Origin: GCA-2861595 sp035536185
GTDB taxonomy: Bacteria > Actinomycetota > Acidimicrobiia > Acidimicrobiales > GCA-2861595
Reading direction: 5' to 3'
Length of the DNA: 64,000 nt
NCBI GenBank assembly: GCA_035536185.1
Contig: DATLOM010000031.1
Span: 1 to 64,000 of the forward strand
Part shown: in pieces, positions 40,728-49,097 of the stretch
How the letters are laid out: every line of letters starts with the position of its first letter
Numbering within the stretch: position 1 is the first letter of the stretch
Notes under the pieces: generated by a model
Database searches by the model: none
Told to the model about the DNA's origin: nothing
What the model saw: the letters and a program-made list of their open reading frames with translations, nothing else
Program-made: the position numbers and the translations under genes

Positions 40728-40771
40728 AGAGGCGGCGAGAGCCCTGGGCACACCAGGCTCTCGCCGCCTCT
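40728..40771 (+). terminator. 16-bp-stem hairpin terminator
   Basis: AGAGGCGGCGAGAGCC (40728-40743), a 12-base loop and the exact complement GGCTCTCGCCGCCTCT (40756-40771). It lies 25 bases after the PDPIV-protein stop and 80 before ruvC. No U-tract. Confidence 0.75.
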
Positions 40772-40851
40772 CCAGGTTCCGACGACCGGGCGGGAGGCCA
40801 CCCCTCGCGCCATCCCCCTCCTGCCGCCTTCACGGCTGTATCTTCGAACCC

Positions 40852-41442
40852 GTGTTCGTGCTCGGTATCGATCCCGGCCTCTCACGCTGCGGCTACGGCC
40901 TGGTTCAGCGGGTGCGCTCCGACTACACCGCGGTTCGGGCCGGCGTCATCAAGACGCCCCCTGACGATCCCCTGCCGGAGCGCCTGGCCTCGCTGCTGCT
41001 AGAGTTCCAGGGTCTCATCGCCGAGGCCCGGCCCGACGTGGTCGTTGTCGAGCGGGTGTTCTTCCAGACCAACGCCCGCACGGCGATGTCGGTGGGCCAG
41101 GCCAGCGGTCTGGCCCTCGCCGCCGCCTTCGCCGCCGGCTGTGGCGTAGCGCAGTACACCTCCAACGAGGTGAAGATGGCCGTCACCGGCTACGGCGCCG
41201 CCACCAAGCGCCAGGTGCAGCAGATGGTGCAGACCCTCCTACACCTGGACGAGCTACCGGGGCCGCCCGACGTGGCCGATGCCCTCGCCCTCGCCCTCTG
41301 CCACCTCGCCCTCGCCCCCCGCCTGGCCCGGATCGATGCCGCCCAGGCCAACACCGCCGCCCAGGCCAACGCCACTCCTGCTGCCGAGGCCGAGAGCACC
41401 CTTTATCGACGACCTGCGCACGTGGGACAGGCCGCGCCATGA
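40852..41442 (+). CDS. ruvC: Holliday junction resolvase RuvC
   Basis: RuvC cuts Holliday junctions moved by RuvAB. 196 residues, GTG start. Catalytic acids: Asp in VLGIDPGLSRCGYGLV, Glu in VVVVERVFFQTNARTAMSVG, Asp pair in PGPPDVADALALALCHLALA. YGAATKRQVQQMVQTLLHLD is the DNA-binding region. The C-terminal 30 residues (AQANTAAQANATPAAEAEST) are an Ala-rich extension. Its TGA overlaps the ruvA ATG (ATGA), starting the ruvCAB operon. Confidence 0.96.
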   Translation: MFVLGIDPGLSRCGYGLVQRVRSDYTAVRAGVIKTPPDDPLPERLASLLLEFQGLIAEARPDVVVVERVFFQTNARTAMSVGQASGLALAAAFAAGCGVAQYTSNEVKMAVTGYGAATKRQVQQMVQTLLHLDELPGPPDVADALALALCHLALAPRLARIDAAQANTAAQANATPAAEAESTLYRRPAHVGQAAP

Positions 41443-42032
41443 TCGGCTCGCTACGAGGAGTCGTCCTGCACCGCCTGCCGCCGGCGGAGCTTCTGCTGGA
41501 AGTCGCCGGCGTCGGCTACCGGGTCACCGTCGCCCCCGCCGCCCAGGCCACCGCCGCCCTGGGCGAGCCGCTCTTCCTCCACGTGCACACCCACGTCAGG
41601 GAGGATGCCATCGTCCTGTACGGGTTCGTCACCGCCGACGAGCGCCGCTGCTTCGAGGCCCTTCTGGCTGCTCACGGGGTCGGCCCAGCCCTCGCTATGG
41701 CCATCTTGGCCGCTCTCACTCCCTCCGGGCTGCACCGGGCCCTCGCCACCGGTGACGTCGACTCCCTCACCCAGGTGCCTGGCGTGGGGCGCAAGACCGC
41801 CGCCCGCCTGCTGCTCGAGCTTCGTTCCGAGGTGCTCGAGGGCCTCGACATGGTCGCCGACCCAAACGATCCCGCCGGTTCGGCTGCGGCCGTCACCGAG
41901 GTCCGAGCCGCACTGGCCGGCCTCGGCTACGGCCCGGACGAGGTGCACGACGCCATGCGGGAGCTGCCCCTCGACGCCCGCGTCGAGGACATGCTCACGT
42001 CCGCCCTGAAGCAGCTCGCCTCCGCCCGATGA
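41439..42032 (+). CDS. ruvA: Holliday junction helicase subunit RuvA
   Basis: RuvA binds the four-way junction and loads RuvB. 197 residues: MIGSLRGVVLHRLPPAELLL (OB fold), VREDAIVLYGFVTADERRCF, helix-hairpin-helix motifs LAAHGVGPALAMAILAALTP and QVPGVGRKTAARLLLELRS, and the C-terminal RuvB-binding domain AVTEVRAALAGLGYGPDEVH. Overlaps ruvC by four bases. Full length. Confidence 0.96.
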   Translation: MIGSLRGVVLHRLPPAELLLEVAGVGYRVTVAPAAQATAALGEPLFLHVHTHVREDAIVLYGFVTADERRCFEALLAAHGVGPALAMAILAALTPSGLHRALATGDVDSLTQVPGVGRKTAARLLLELRSEVLEGLDMVADPNDPAGSAAAVTEVRAALAGLGYGPDEVHDAMRELPLDARVEDMLTSALKQLASAR

Positions 42033-42099
42033 CGCGGGCGAGCCGGGTTGGGCCCCCCGCTCTCGGCGAGGAGGCGGGGCGACGCCGGGAGAATCGGCG

Positions 42100-43140
42100 T
42101 TGACGAGGGAGGAGACGCTCCGCCCGTCCGACGTCGCCCCCACGCCGGTCGATCCGATCGAGGCGGTCGAGGAGCTGAGCCTTCGTCCCCGCCGGCTGGA
42201 GGAGTTCGTCGGCCAGCCCCAGCTGAAGGAGCACCTGTCCATCGTCCTGGAGGCCGCCCGCCGCCGCTCGCAGGCCGTCGACCACCTCCTCTTCGCCGGC
42301 CCCCCCGGCCTGGGCAAGACCTCGATGGCCGGCATCGTCGCCGCCGAGATGGGCGTGGGGCTCCGCATCACCTCCGGCCCCGCCCTCGTCCGCACCGGTG
42401 ACCTGGCCGCCCTGCTCACCGACCTGCACGACGGCGACATCCTCTTCATCGACGAGATCCACCGCCTCGGGCGCGCCGTGGAGGAGATCCTCTACCCGGC
42501 CATGGAGGACTTCCAGCTCGACATCGTGCTCGGCAAGGGCCCGGCCGCCCGCTCGATCCGCCTCGACCTGCCCCGCTTCACCCTCGTGGGCGCCACCACC
42601 CGCACCGGCCTGCTCACCAGCCCCCTCCGCGACCGCTTCGGCTTCGTGGCCCGCCTCGACCACTACCCCGTTGATGACCTGGTCGCCATCGTCGAGCGGG
42701 CCGCCCGCATCCTGGGCGTCCAGCTCCGCGCCGGCGGGGCCCGTGAGATCGCCGCCCGGTCCCGGGGAACCCCGCGGATCGCCAACCGCCTCCTGAAGCG
42801 GGTGCGGGATTACGCCCAGGTCCGCAGCAACGGCATCGTCACCCACGAGGCCGCCGTCGCCGGCCTCGCCCTCTTCGGCGTCGACGAGGCCGGTCTCGAC
42901 AAGGTCGACCGCGCCATCCTCTCCGCCCTGTGCACCCGCTTTGGCGGCGGCCCCGTCGGCCTCTCCACCCTCGCCGTCAGCGTGGGCGAGGAGACCGAGA
43001 CCGTGGAGGACGTCTACGAGCCCTTCCTCCTCCACCTCGGAATGCTCAAGCGCACTCCCCGCGGCCGGGTCGCCATGCCCGCCGCCTGGCACCACCTGGG
43101 CCTCGCCCCCCCCGCCCAAGCCCCCTCCCTCTTCGAATAG
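42100..43140 (+). CDS. ruvB: Holliday junction helicase motor RuvB
   Basis: RuvB is the hexameric AAA+ motor of branch migration. 346 residues from a TTG at 42100. Motifs: RLEEFVGQPQLKEHLSIVLE, Walker A LLFAGPPGLGKTSMAGIVAA, Walker B GDILFIDEIHRLGRAVEEIL, sensor I LVGATTRTGLLTSPLRDRFG, arginine finger RDRFG, and the C-terminal winged helix RFGGGPVGLSTLAVSVGEET. A 67-base gap separates it from ruvA; same operon. Confidence 0.96.
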   Translation: MTREETLRPSDVAPTPVDPIEAVEELSLRPRRLEEFVGQPQLKEHLSIVLEAARRRSQAVDHLLFAGPPGLGKTSMAGIVAAEMGVGLRITSGPALVRTGDLAALLTDLHDGDILFIDEIHRLGRAVEEILYPAMEDFQLDIVLGKGPAARSIRLDLPRFTLVGATTRTGLLTSPLRDRFGFVARLDHYPVDDLVAIVERAARILGVQLRAGGAREIAARSRGTPRIANRLLKRVRDYAQVRSNGIVTHEAAVAGLALFGVDEAGLDKVDRAILSALCTRFGGGPVGLSTLAVSVGEETETVEDVYEPFLLHLGMLKRTPRGRVAMPAAWHHLGLAPPAQAPSLFE

Positions 43141-43197
43141 CCAGCCCGGTACCGAGACCGGCGTTCGCCCCTACGCTCGCCGGCGGTGGCCGCGGGA

Positions 43198-44259
43198 ATG
43201 GATCAGTTCGACTACCCGCTGCCCGCCGAGGCCATCGCCCAGGAGCCGGCGGAGCCCAGGGAGTCGGCCCGGCTGCTGGTGGCCGGCGCCGGCGGTGAGG
43301 TCACTCACCGGCACGTTCGGGACCTGCCCGACCTTCTCCACACCGGCGACGTGCTCGTGGTCAACGAGACGCGGGTCCTGCCGGCCCGCCTCCACCTCCG
43401 TAAGCCCACTGGCGGCCAGGTCGAAGTCCTCCTCCTGGAGCCGCTCCAGACCAACGGCCACAGCGACGCCGCCGGCGAGGCGTGGTCGGCGCTCGTGCGC
43501 CCCGGAAAGCGGGTGGCCCCCGGCACCCGCCTGCTGGCCGGCGACACCGAGCTGATCGAGGTGGGGGAGCGGGCCGACGGCGGGACACGGCAGGTCCGCC
43601 TCCTCGCCGGCCTGGACGCCCTCGCCCCCCACGCCACCGTCGCCCTGCCGCCCTACATACACAAGCCCCTCTCGGATCCCGAGCGTTACCAGACCGTCTA
43701 CGCCAGCCGGACCGGCTCCGTGGCCGCCCCCACCGCCGGACTCCACCTCAGCCACGAGGTGCTGGACCGGTGCCGGCGCCGGGGCGTGGAGATCCACACC
43801 GTCGACCTCAGCGTGGGCCTCGACACCTTCCGCCCCATCACGGCCGACCGGCCCGAGGACCACGTCATGCACGCCGAGAGCTACAGCGTGCCGGCCTCGA
43901 CCATGGACGCCTGCCGGCGGGCGAAACGGGTGGTGGCCGTCGGCACCACCACCGTCCGGGCGCTCGAAGCGGCCGCCGCCTCAGGCGAGCTGACCGGGCG
44001 GACCAAGCTGTTCATCCACGGCGACTATCGCTTCCAGGCCGTCGACGTCCTCCTCACCAACTTCCACGTCCCCCGCTCCTCGCTGCTCCTGCTTCTCGCC
44101 GCCTTCCACGGCGCCGGCTGGCGCACCCTCTACGAGCTCGCCCTGGCCCACAACTACCGCTTCCTCTCCTTCGGCGACGCCATGCTCATTCCCCGGGCGG
44201 GGACCACAACCCTGCCCTCCTCGCCGAGCCGGGGTCCCCATCCCCGGCCGGCGCCGTGA
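43198..44259 (+). CDS. queA: S-adenosylmethionine:tRNA ribosyltransferase-isomerase
   Basis: QueA makes epoxyqueuosine on tRNA from SAM. I chose ATG 43198 (MDQFDYPLPAEAIAQEPAEP); GTG 43186 is an alternative. Further motifs: GDVLVVNETRVLPARLHLRK, PPYIHKPLSDPERYQTVYAS, TGSVAAPTAGLHLSHEVLDR, GVEIHTVDLSVGLDTFRPIT and TNFHVPRSSLLLLLAAFHGA. The end departs from the family: after SFGDAMLIPRA it continues TTTLPSSPSRGPHPRPAP. An 18-bp direct duplication here (44182 and 44259) suggests the original C-terminus was MLIPRATI and was displaced by a 77-bp insertion. Partner tgt follows 22 bases later. Confidence 0.94.
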   Translation: MDQFDYPLPAEAIAQEPAEPRESARLLVAGAGGEVTHRHVRDLPDLLHTGDVLVVNETRVLPARLHLRKPTGGQVEVLLLEPLQTNGHSDAAGEAWSALVRPGKRVAPGTRLLAGDTELIEVGERADGGTRQVRLLAGLDALAPHATVALPPYIHKPLSDPERYQTVYASRTGSVAAPTAGLHLSHEVLDRCRRRGVEIHTVDLSVGLDTFRPITADRPEDHVMHAESYSVPASTMDACRRAKRVVAVGTTTVRALEAAAASGELTGRTKLFIHGDYRFQAVDVLLTNFHVPRSSLLLLLAAFHGAGWRTLYELALAHNYRFLSFGDAMLIPRAGTTTLPSSPSRGPHPRPAP

Positions 44260-44276
44260 TGCTCATTCCCCGGGCG
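44182..44276 (+). repeat. 18-bp direct repeat bounding a 77-bp duplication/insertion in queA end
   Basis: ATGCTCATTCCCCGGGCG occurs at 44182-44199 and 44259-44276. The second copy, read in the frame that fits MLIPRATI then TGA (44280-44282), would restore a normal QueA end. The first copy is inside the present frame. The interval is GC-rich linker sequence. Confidence 0.7.
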
Positions 44277-44281
44277 ACAAT

Positions 44282-45388
44282 TTGACGCCACCGCCGCTAC
44301 GGCTCGACATCACCGCCACCGACGGGGCCGCCCGGGCGGCCACCGTCTCCACACGCCGAGGGTCCTTCGACACCCCCTGCTTCATGCCCGTCGGCACCCG
44401 GGGCGCGGTCCGGGGGGTGGCCGCCGACGACCTGGAGGCCCTCGGGGCCACCGTCGTCCTGGCCAACACCTACCACCTGATGCTGCGCCCAGGAACCGGC
44501 GTGGTCGAGAGCGTCGGCGGCGTCCACGGCTTCGCCTCGTGGCCCGGCCACGTCCTCACGGACTCCGGAGGGTTCCAGGTGTTCTCCCTCAAGCCCCGGG
44601 TGGACGACGACGGCGTCAGCTTCGCGTCCACCTACGACGGCTCCCCCCACCGCCTCACCCCCGAGGACGCCGTCGCCATCCAGGAGAAGCTCGGGGCGGA
44701 CATCGCCATGGTCCTCGACGTGTGCCCGCCCCTGCCGTCACCTCCTCAGGTGGTCCGCGTCGCCGTGGAACGCACCCTGGCCTGGGCGGCCCGCTGCCGT
44801 GGCGCCCGGCGGAGCGGGACCCAGGCCCTCTTCGGCATCGTTCAGGGCGGCGTCGACCCCAGCCTTCGGGCCGAAAGCGCAAAACGGACGGTCGAGATCG
44901 GCTTCGATGGCTACGCCGTGGGCGGGCTTTCGGTGGGGGAGGGCCGAGCCGAGATGCTCGACTCGCTGGCCGCGGCGGTCGAGCAGCTCCCCGCCGACCA
45001 GCCCCGCTACCTGATGGGCGTCGGCGACCCCGTCGGCCTGGTCGCCGCCATCGGGCTCGGCATCGACATGTTCGACTGCGTGCTGCCCACCCGGCTGGCT
45101 CGCCACGGGACGGTCCTCAGCTCCGACGGCCGTTTCCACCTCACCAACGCCGCCTTTGCCCGCCACAGCGGCCCTCTCGACCCGAAATGCGCCTGCACGG
45201 TCTGCGCCCGCTGGTCCCGAGCCTTCCTGCGCCACCTCCTCCAGATGGGCGATCCGACCGCCGCCCGGCTCCTGAGCATCCACAACCTGGCCTGGGTCCT
45301 GGCCCTCGTCGCCGGCGCCCGCCAGGCCATCGTCGACCGCCGGCTGGCGGCGTTCCAGGCCGACGTGGAGGCGGTGTGGCCCCTCTGA
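44282..45388 (+). CDS. tgt: tRNA-guanine transglycosylase
   Basis: Tgt exchanges guanine 34 of tRNA for a queuosine precursor. 368 residues from a TTG at 44282. Motifs: GSFDTPCFMPVGTRGAVRGV, ANTYHLMLRPGTGVVESVGG, catalytic Asp region VLTDSGGFQVFSLKPRVDDD, ALFGIVQGGVDPSLRAESAK, YAVGGLSVGEGRAEMLDSLA, the nucleophile Asp in DMFDCVLPTRLARHGTVLS, and the zinc site CACTVCARWSRAFLRHLLQM with the last His in SIHNLAWVL. Full length. Follows queA in the queuosine pair and precedes yajC, a very common bacterial order. Confidence 0.96.
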   Translation: MTPPPLRLDITATDGAARAATVSTRRGSFDTPCFMPVGTRGAVRGVAADDLEALGATVVLANTYHLMLRPGTGVVESVGGVHGFASWPGHVLTDSGGFQVFSLKPRVDDDGVSFASTYDGSPHRLTPEDAVAIQEKLGADIAMVLDVCPPLPSPPQVVRVAVERTLAWAARCRGARRSGTQALFGIVQGGVDPSLRAESAKRTVEIGFDGYAVGGLSVGEGRAEMLDSLAAAVEQLPADQPRYLMGVGDPVGLVAAIGLGIDMFDCVLPTRLARHGTVLSSDGRFHLTNAAFARHSGPLDPKCACTVCARWSRAFLRHLLQMGDPTAARLLSIHNLAWVLALVAGARQAIVDRRLAAFQADVEAVWPL

Positions 45389-45422
45389 CGCCTGACCTAC
45401 CACTACGCTCGTCCAGCGCCCG

Positions 45423-45731
45423 ATGCTCCAACTGCTCTTCCCCTTCATATTCCTGGCCCTCATGTGGGTGCTGTTGGTGCGACCCCAGCAGCAGAGGGTC
45501 CGCCAGCAGCGTGATCTCGTCGCGTCCCTGGAGATCGGCGACGAGGTCGTGACCGCCGGGGGGATCCTCGGGCGGATCACCGGGCTCACCGATCAGGAGG
45601 CCACCATGGAGGTGGCCCCAGGCGTCAACATGCGCTTCCTCCGTGGCGCCATCAACGCCCGGCTGGACGACGACCTCGACGAGACGCCGGCCGGCGAGCT
45701 CACCGAGAGAACCGATGAGGGGAACGAGTAG
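45423..45731 (+). CDS. yajC: Preprotein translocase accessory protein YajC
   Basis: A 102-residue protein with one N-terminal TM helix (LQLLFPFIFLALMWVLLV) and the conserved RPQQQRVRQQRDLVASLEIG, DEVVTAGGILGRITGLTDQE, MRFLRGAINARLDDD. YajC associates with SecDF at the translocon. Ends directly before secD (next base is its ATG), so the three genes are translationally linked. Confidence 0.94.
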   Translation: MLQLLFPFIFLALMWVLLVRPQQQRVRQQRDLVASLEIGDEVVTAGGILGRITGLTDQEATMEVAPGVNMRFLRGAINARLDDDLDETPAGELTERTDEGNE

Positions 45732-47297
45732 ATGCGCAAGGGCCTGGTCGTCGCACTCGTGGGGATCATCTTCGCCGCCGCCGGCGGCCTCGCGGCCACG
45801 GTTGCCGCCGGCAACTCACCCGAGCTGGGCCTCGACCTCCAGGGTGGCGCCTCGGTCGTCCTGCGGCCCAAGCGGGCGGTCGCCACGGGCGTGCTCAACC
45901 AGTCCATCGAGATCATCCGCAACCGGGTAGACGCTCTCGGCGTGTCCGAGCCCGACATCAGCCGCCAGGGCAGCAACATCATCGTTCAGCTCCCCGGCGT
46001 GAAGAACCGCGATCGGGCCCTGCAGATCGTCGGCCAGACGGCCGAGCTGCGCTTCCGGCCCGTCCTCGGCGTGCTGCCCCCCGAGGACGCCCCGCCGACC
46101 ACGACGACCACCACCACCACGAAGCCGGGCGAGACGACCACCACCGTCGCCGGCACCCCCACCACGCCGGCCCCCGATCCCAACGCCACCACCACGGTTG
46201 CGCCGGCGCCCACCACCCCGCCCGACCCCAACGCCCCGACCACCACGGCGGCCCCCACCACCACGACCACCATCGCCCAAGGGATCAAGACGACCACCCG
46301 CGAGGAGGACAAGGCCGATGTCCCGGTGATCCTGCCCAAGATCACCAATGGCGACGTCACCGAGCGCTACAGCCTCGGGCCGGCCGAGCTGACGGGCCGC
46401 GCCCTCAAGAGCGCACGGGCCGAGTTCGACCCGCAGCAGGGCTGGCTGGTCAACTTCACCCTCACGTCCAAGGCTTCGAAGGACTTCGACGCCCTGGCCG
46501 CCAAGAACCTCAACAAGCAGGTCGCCATCGTCCTGGACGGCGTGGTGAAGACCGCCCCCACGATCAACGAGGCCTCCTTCGGCGGCAGCGGCCAGATCAG
46601 CGGTGACTTCAGCGAGCGGGAGGCCAAGGACCTCGCCCTGGTCCTGCGCTACGGCTCCCTCCCGGTCGAGCTCGAGCCCGAGACCGTCCAGACGGTCTCC
46701 GCCAGCCTGGGCAAGGAGTCGCTGAAGGCCGGGCTCACCGCCGGCTTCGTCGGCCTCGGCCTGGTCCTGCTCTACATCGTCCTCTACTACCGGGCCCTGG
46801 GCCTGGTCGTGATCATGGGCCTCACCGTTTGGGCCGCCCTGCTGTGGTCGATCATCTCGCTCCTGGGGGCCACCAGCGGTCTGGCCCTCAGCCTTTCCGG
46901 AGCGGTCGGCATCATCGTGTCGGTCGGTGTGACGGTCGACTCCTACATCGTCTACTTCGAGCGCCTGAAGGACGAGATCCGGGCGGGCAAGACCATCCGA
47001 TCCTCCGTCGACCGCGGCTTCAGCCGGGCCTTCCGCACCATCCTCGCCGCCGACGTGGCCTCGTTCATCGGCGCCGCCCTGCTCTATCTCCTGACCGTCG
47101 GGTCCGTGCGTGGCTTCGCCTTCTTCCTCGGGCTCTCGACGCTGCTCGACGTCGTCGTCGCCTACTTCTTCACCCGCCCGATGGTCGTGCTGCTGGGCCG
47201 GAACAGGGTCTTCACCTCGGCCCGGTGGCTCGGTGTGGCCCGAGGCCTGGCCGCCCCACCCCCTGTGGTGCCGGCACGATCGGGAGCGACACCGTGA
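45732..47297 (+). CDS. secD: Protein-export membrane protein SecD
   Basis: SecD, with SecF, uses the proton gradient to pull exported chains through the membrane. 521 residues. TM1 near 5-25, then ELGLDLQGGASVVLRPKRAV and IEIIRNRVDALGVSEPDISR. Between residues about 118 and 193 the periplasmic P1 region is interrupted by a Thr/Pro-rich linker (PTTTTTTTTKPGETTTTVAG; PDPNAPTTTAAPTTTT). Then the head domain LNKQVAIVLDGVVKTAPTIN and the export domain with five TM helices (SKESLKAG, VGVTVDSYIVYFERLKDEIR, AYFFTRPMVVLLG). Such linkers are known in other actinobacterial SecD proteins. secF overlaps by four bases. Confidence 0.95.
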   Translation: MRKGLVVALVGIIFAAAGGLAATVAAGNSPELGLDLQGGASVVLRPKRAVATGVLNQSIEIIRNRVDALGVSEPDISRQGSNIIVQLPGVKNRDRALQIVGQTAELRFRPVLGVLPPEDAPPTTTTTTTTKPGETTTTVAGTPTTPAPDPNATTTVAPAPTTPPDPNAPTTTAAPTTTTTIAQGIKTTTREEDKADVPVILPKITNGDVTERYSLGPAELTGRALKSARAEFDPQQGWLVNFTLTSKASKDFDALAAKNLNKQVAIVLDGVVKTAPTINEASFGGSGQISGDFSEREAKDLALVLRYGSLPVELEPETVQTVSASLGKESLKAGLTAGFVGLGLVLLYIVLYYRALGLVVIMGLTVWAALLWSIISLLGATSGLALSLSGAVGIIVSVGVTVDSYIVYFERLKDEIRAGKTIRSSVDRGFSRAFRTILAADVASFIGAALLYLLTVGSVRGFAFFLGLSTLLDVVVAYFFTRPMVVLLGRNRVFTSARWLGVARGLAAPPPVVPARSGATP

Positions 47298-48475
47298 GCA
47301 CCGACGACGACCGCCGAGGCATCTTCGCCCGCCTCTACAACGGCGAGACCTCTTTTGATTTCGTGGGTCGGGCCCGGGTGTGGGCCATGTTGTCCGGCGG
47401 GATCATCCTCATCGGCCTCATCTCGCTCTTCTTACAGGGGCTCAACTTCGGCATCGACTTCACCGGCGGTACGGCGTGGGAGGTTCCCGGCGCCAAGGGG
47501 GTTTCGGTGCCCGACGCCAGGGACGCCCTTCGTCCTGTGGGGCTGGCCGATGCGAAGGTCCAGATCGTCGGCGGTGACACGCTTCGGGTCCAGGGCGACG
47601 TCTCCGGCTCCACGGCCGAGAAGGCCAACAAGCGCGACGACGTCAGCAAGCGGTTGGCCGAGCTGGCCAAAGTGCCCACCAGCCGGGTCAGCGTCAACCA
47701 GGTCGGCCCGTCGTGGGGCAACGAGATCACCAAGAAAGCCCAGCGGGCACTGGTCTTCTTCCTCATCGCCATCACCCTGTACATCACCCTGCGCTTCGAG
47801 TGGAAGATGGCCGTGGCCACTCTCGCCGCCCTCTTCCACGACGTGCTCGTCACTGTCGGGGTGTACTCGCTGTCCGGGTTCGAGGTCACCCCGGCCACCG
47901 TGATCGCCGGCCTCACCATCCTCGGCTACTCCATCTACGACGGCATCGTTGTGTTCGACAAGATCGACGAGAACACCAAGGGCTTGGCCTCATCGGGGCG
48001 CATGACCTACGGCGACATGGTGAACCTGTCGCTCAACCAGGTGCTGATGCGCACCCTCAACACCTCCATCACCGCCCTGCTCCCCATCCTCTCGCTGCTC
48101 GTGGTAGGCGGTTTCATCCTCGGCGCCACCACCCTCGAGGACTTCGCCCTGGCCCTGCTCATCGGCCTGGGCGCCAGCGCCTACTCGTCCATCTTCATCG
48201 CCTCGCCCCTCCTGGCCGTCCTCAAGGAGCGCGAGGCCCGCTACGCGTCCATCAAGCAGCGTGTCCGGGCTCGGGGCCTGGTGACGCCCCTCACGCCGGC
48301 GGCCGCAGCCGCGTCGGGGAACCTCGGGGCCGGCGGGGGGTCGAGTGCCGGCGGCGGTGCCGGCGCCGCGGTCGGGGGGGACGGAACCTCGACCCGTGCC
48401 GGCCGACCGGTCACCACCCGGCCCGCCGCCTCCCGCCAGCCTCCCCGTCCCCGCAAGAAGGGCAAGCGGCGCTAG
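47294..48475 (+). CDS. secF: Protein-export membrane protein SecF
   Basis: Partner of SecD. 393 residues from a GTG overlapping the secD TGA (GTGA). TM1 near 35-55 (WAMLSGGIILIGLISLFLQG), then NFGIDFTGGTAWEVPGAKGV; the export domain carries LTILGYSIYDGIVVFDKIDE and LNQVLMRTLNTSITALLPIL, both highly conserved. The C-terminal 80 residues are an unusual cytoplasmic tail: Gly/Ala/Ser-rich (GNLGAGGGSSAGGGAGAAV) and then basic and Pro-rich (RQPPRPRKKGKRR), which could bind nucleic acid or the membrane. Confidence 0.95.
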   Translation: MSTDDDRRGIFARLYNGETSFDFVGRARVWAMLSGGIILIGLISLFLQGLNFGIDFTGGTAWEVPGAKGVSVPDARDALRPVGLADAKVQIVGGDTLRVQGDVSGSTAEKANKRDDVSKRLAELAKVPTSRVSVNQVGPSWGNEITKKAQRALVFFLIAITLYITLRFEWKMAVATLAALFHDVLVTVGVYSLSGFEVTPATVIAGLTILGYSIYDGIVVFDKIDENTKGLASSGRMTYGDMVNLSLNQVLMRTLNTSITALLPILSLLVVGGFILGATTLEDFALALLIGLGASAYSSIFIASPLLAVLKEREARYASIKQRVRARGLVTPLTPAAAAASGNLGAGGGSSAGGGAGAAVGGDGTSTRAGRPVTTRPAASRQPPRPRKKGKRR

Positions 48476-48563
48476 AGGTTGACGAACGCCGCCGGTCCGC
48501 GCGCCCGCCGCGCGAGGGCGGATGTTACCGGTGGCCGAACTAGCAGCAGTATCCTCGGGAAGC

Positions 48564-49094
48564 ATGGTGGTCGACACTGGATGGCTCGCTGAGCACATCC
48601 GGGACGTCGCCGATTTCCCGGTGGCCGGCGTGGCTTTCAAGGACATCACGCCGATGCTGGGGGACAGCAGGGCCCTCAACTTCGTCATCGACACCATGGC
48701 CGACCGCTTCGTCGATCTCGGGGTCGACAAGGTGCTCGGCATCGAGGCCCGCGGCTTCATCGTGGCCGCGCCGGTGGCCTACCGCCTCGGCGCCGGGTTC
48801 GTCCCGGTGCGCAAGGCAGGCAAGCTTCCGTGGCGGGTGGAGACCGAGGAGTACACCCTCGAATACGGCACGGACCGCCTGGAGATCCACGCCGACGCCC
48901 TCCAGCCGGGCGAGCGGGTCGTCATCGTCGACGACGTGCTGGCCACCGGCGGCACCGCCTCGGCCTGCGCCCGGCTCGTCGAGAGGCTCGGTGCCAAGGT
49001 GGCCGGCCTCGGCTTCGTGATCGAGCTCGAGCTCCTGCAGGGCCGCTCCCGTATCGACGCCTACGACGCCCTCTCGCTGATCACCTACGGCTAG
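48564..49094 (+). CDS. apt: Adenine phosphoribosyltransferase
   Basis: Salvages adenine to AMP using PRPP. 176 residues from ATG 48564 after GGGAAG. Motifs: HIRDVADFPVAGVAFKDITP, KVLGIEARGFIVAAPVAYRL, PVRKAGKLPWRVETEEYTLE, and the PRPP loop VVIVDDVLATGGTASACARL. relA follows after four bases; apt-relA adjacency is common in actinobacteria and links purine salvage with ppGpp control. Confidence 0.95.
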   Translation: MVVDTGWLAEHIRDVADFPVAGVAFKDITPMLGDSRALNFVIDTMADRFVDLGVDKVLGIEARGFIVAAPVAYRLGAGFVPVRKAGKLPWRVETEEYTLEYGTDRLEIHADALQPGERVVIVDDVLATGGTASACARLVERLGAKVAGLGFVIELELLQGRSRIDAYDALSLITYG

Positions 49095-49097
49095 CCG

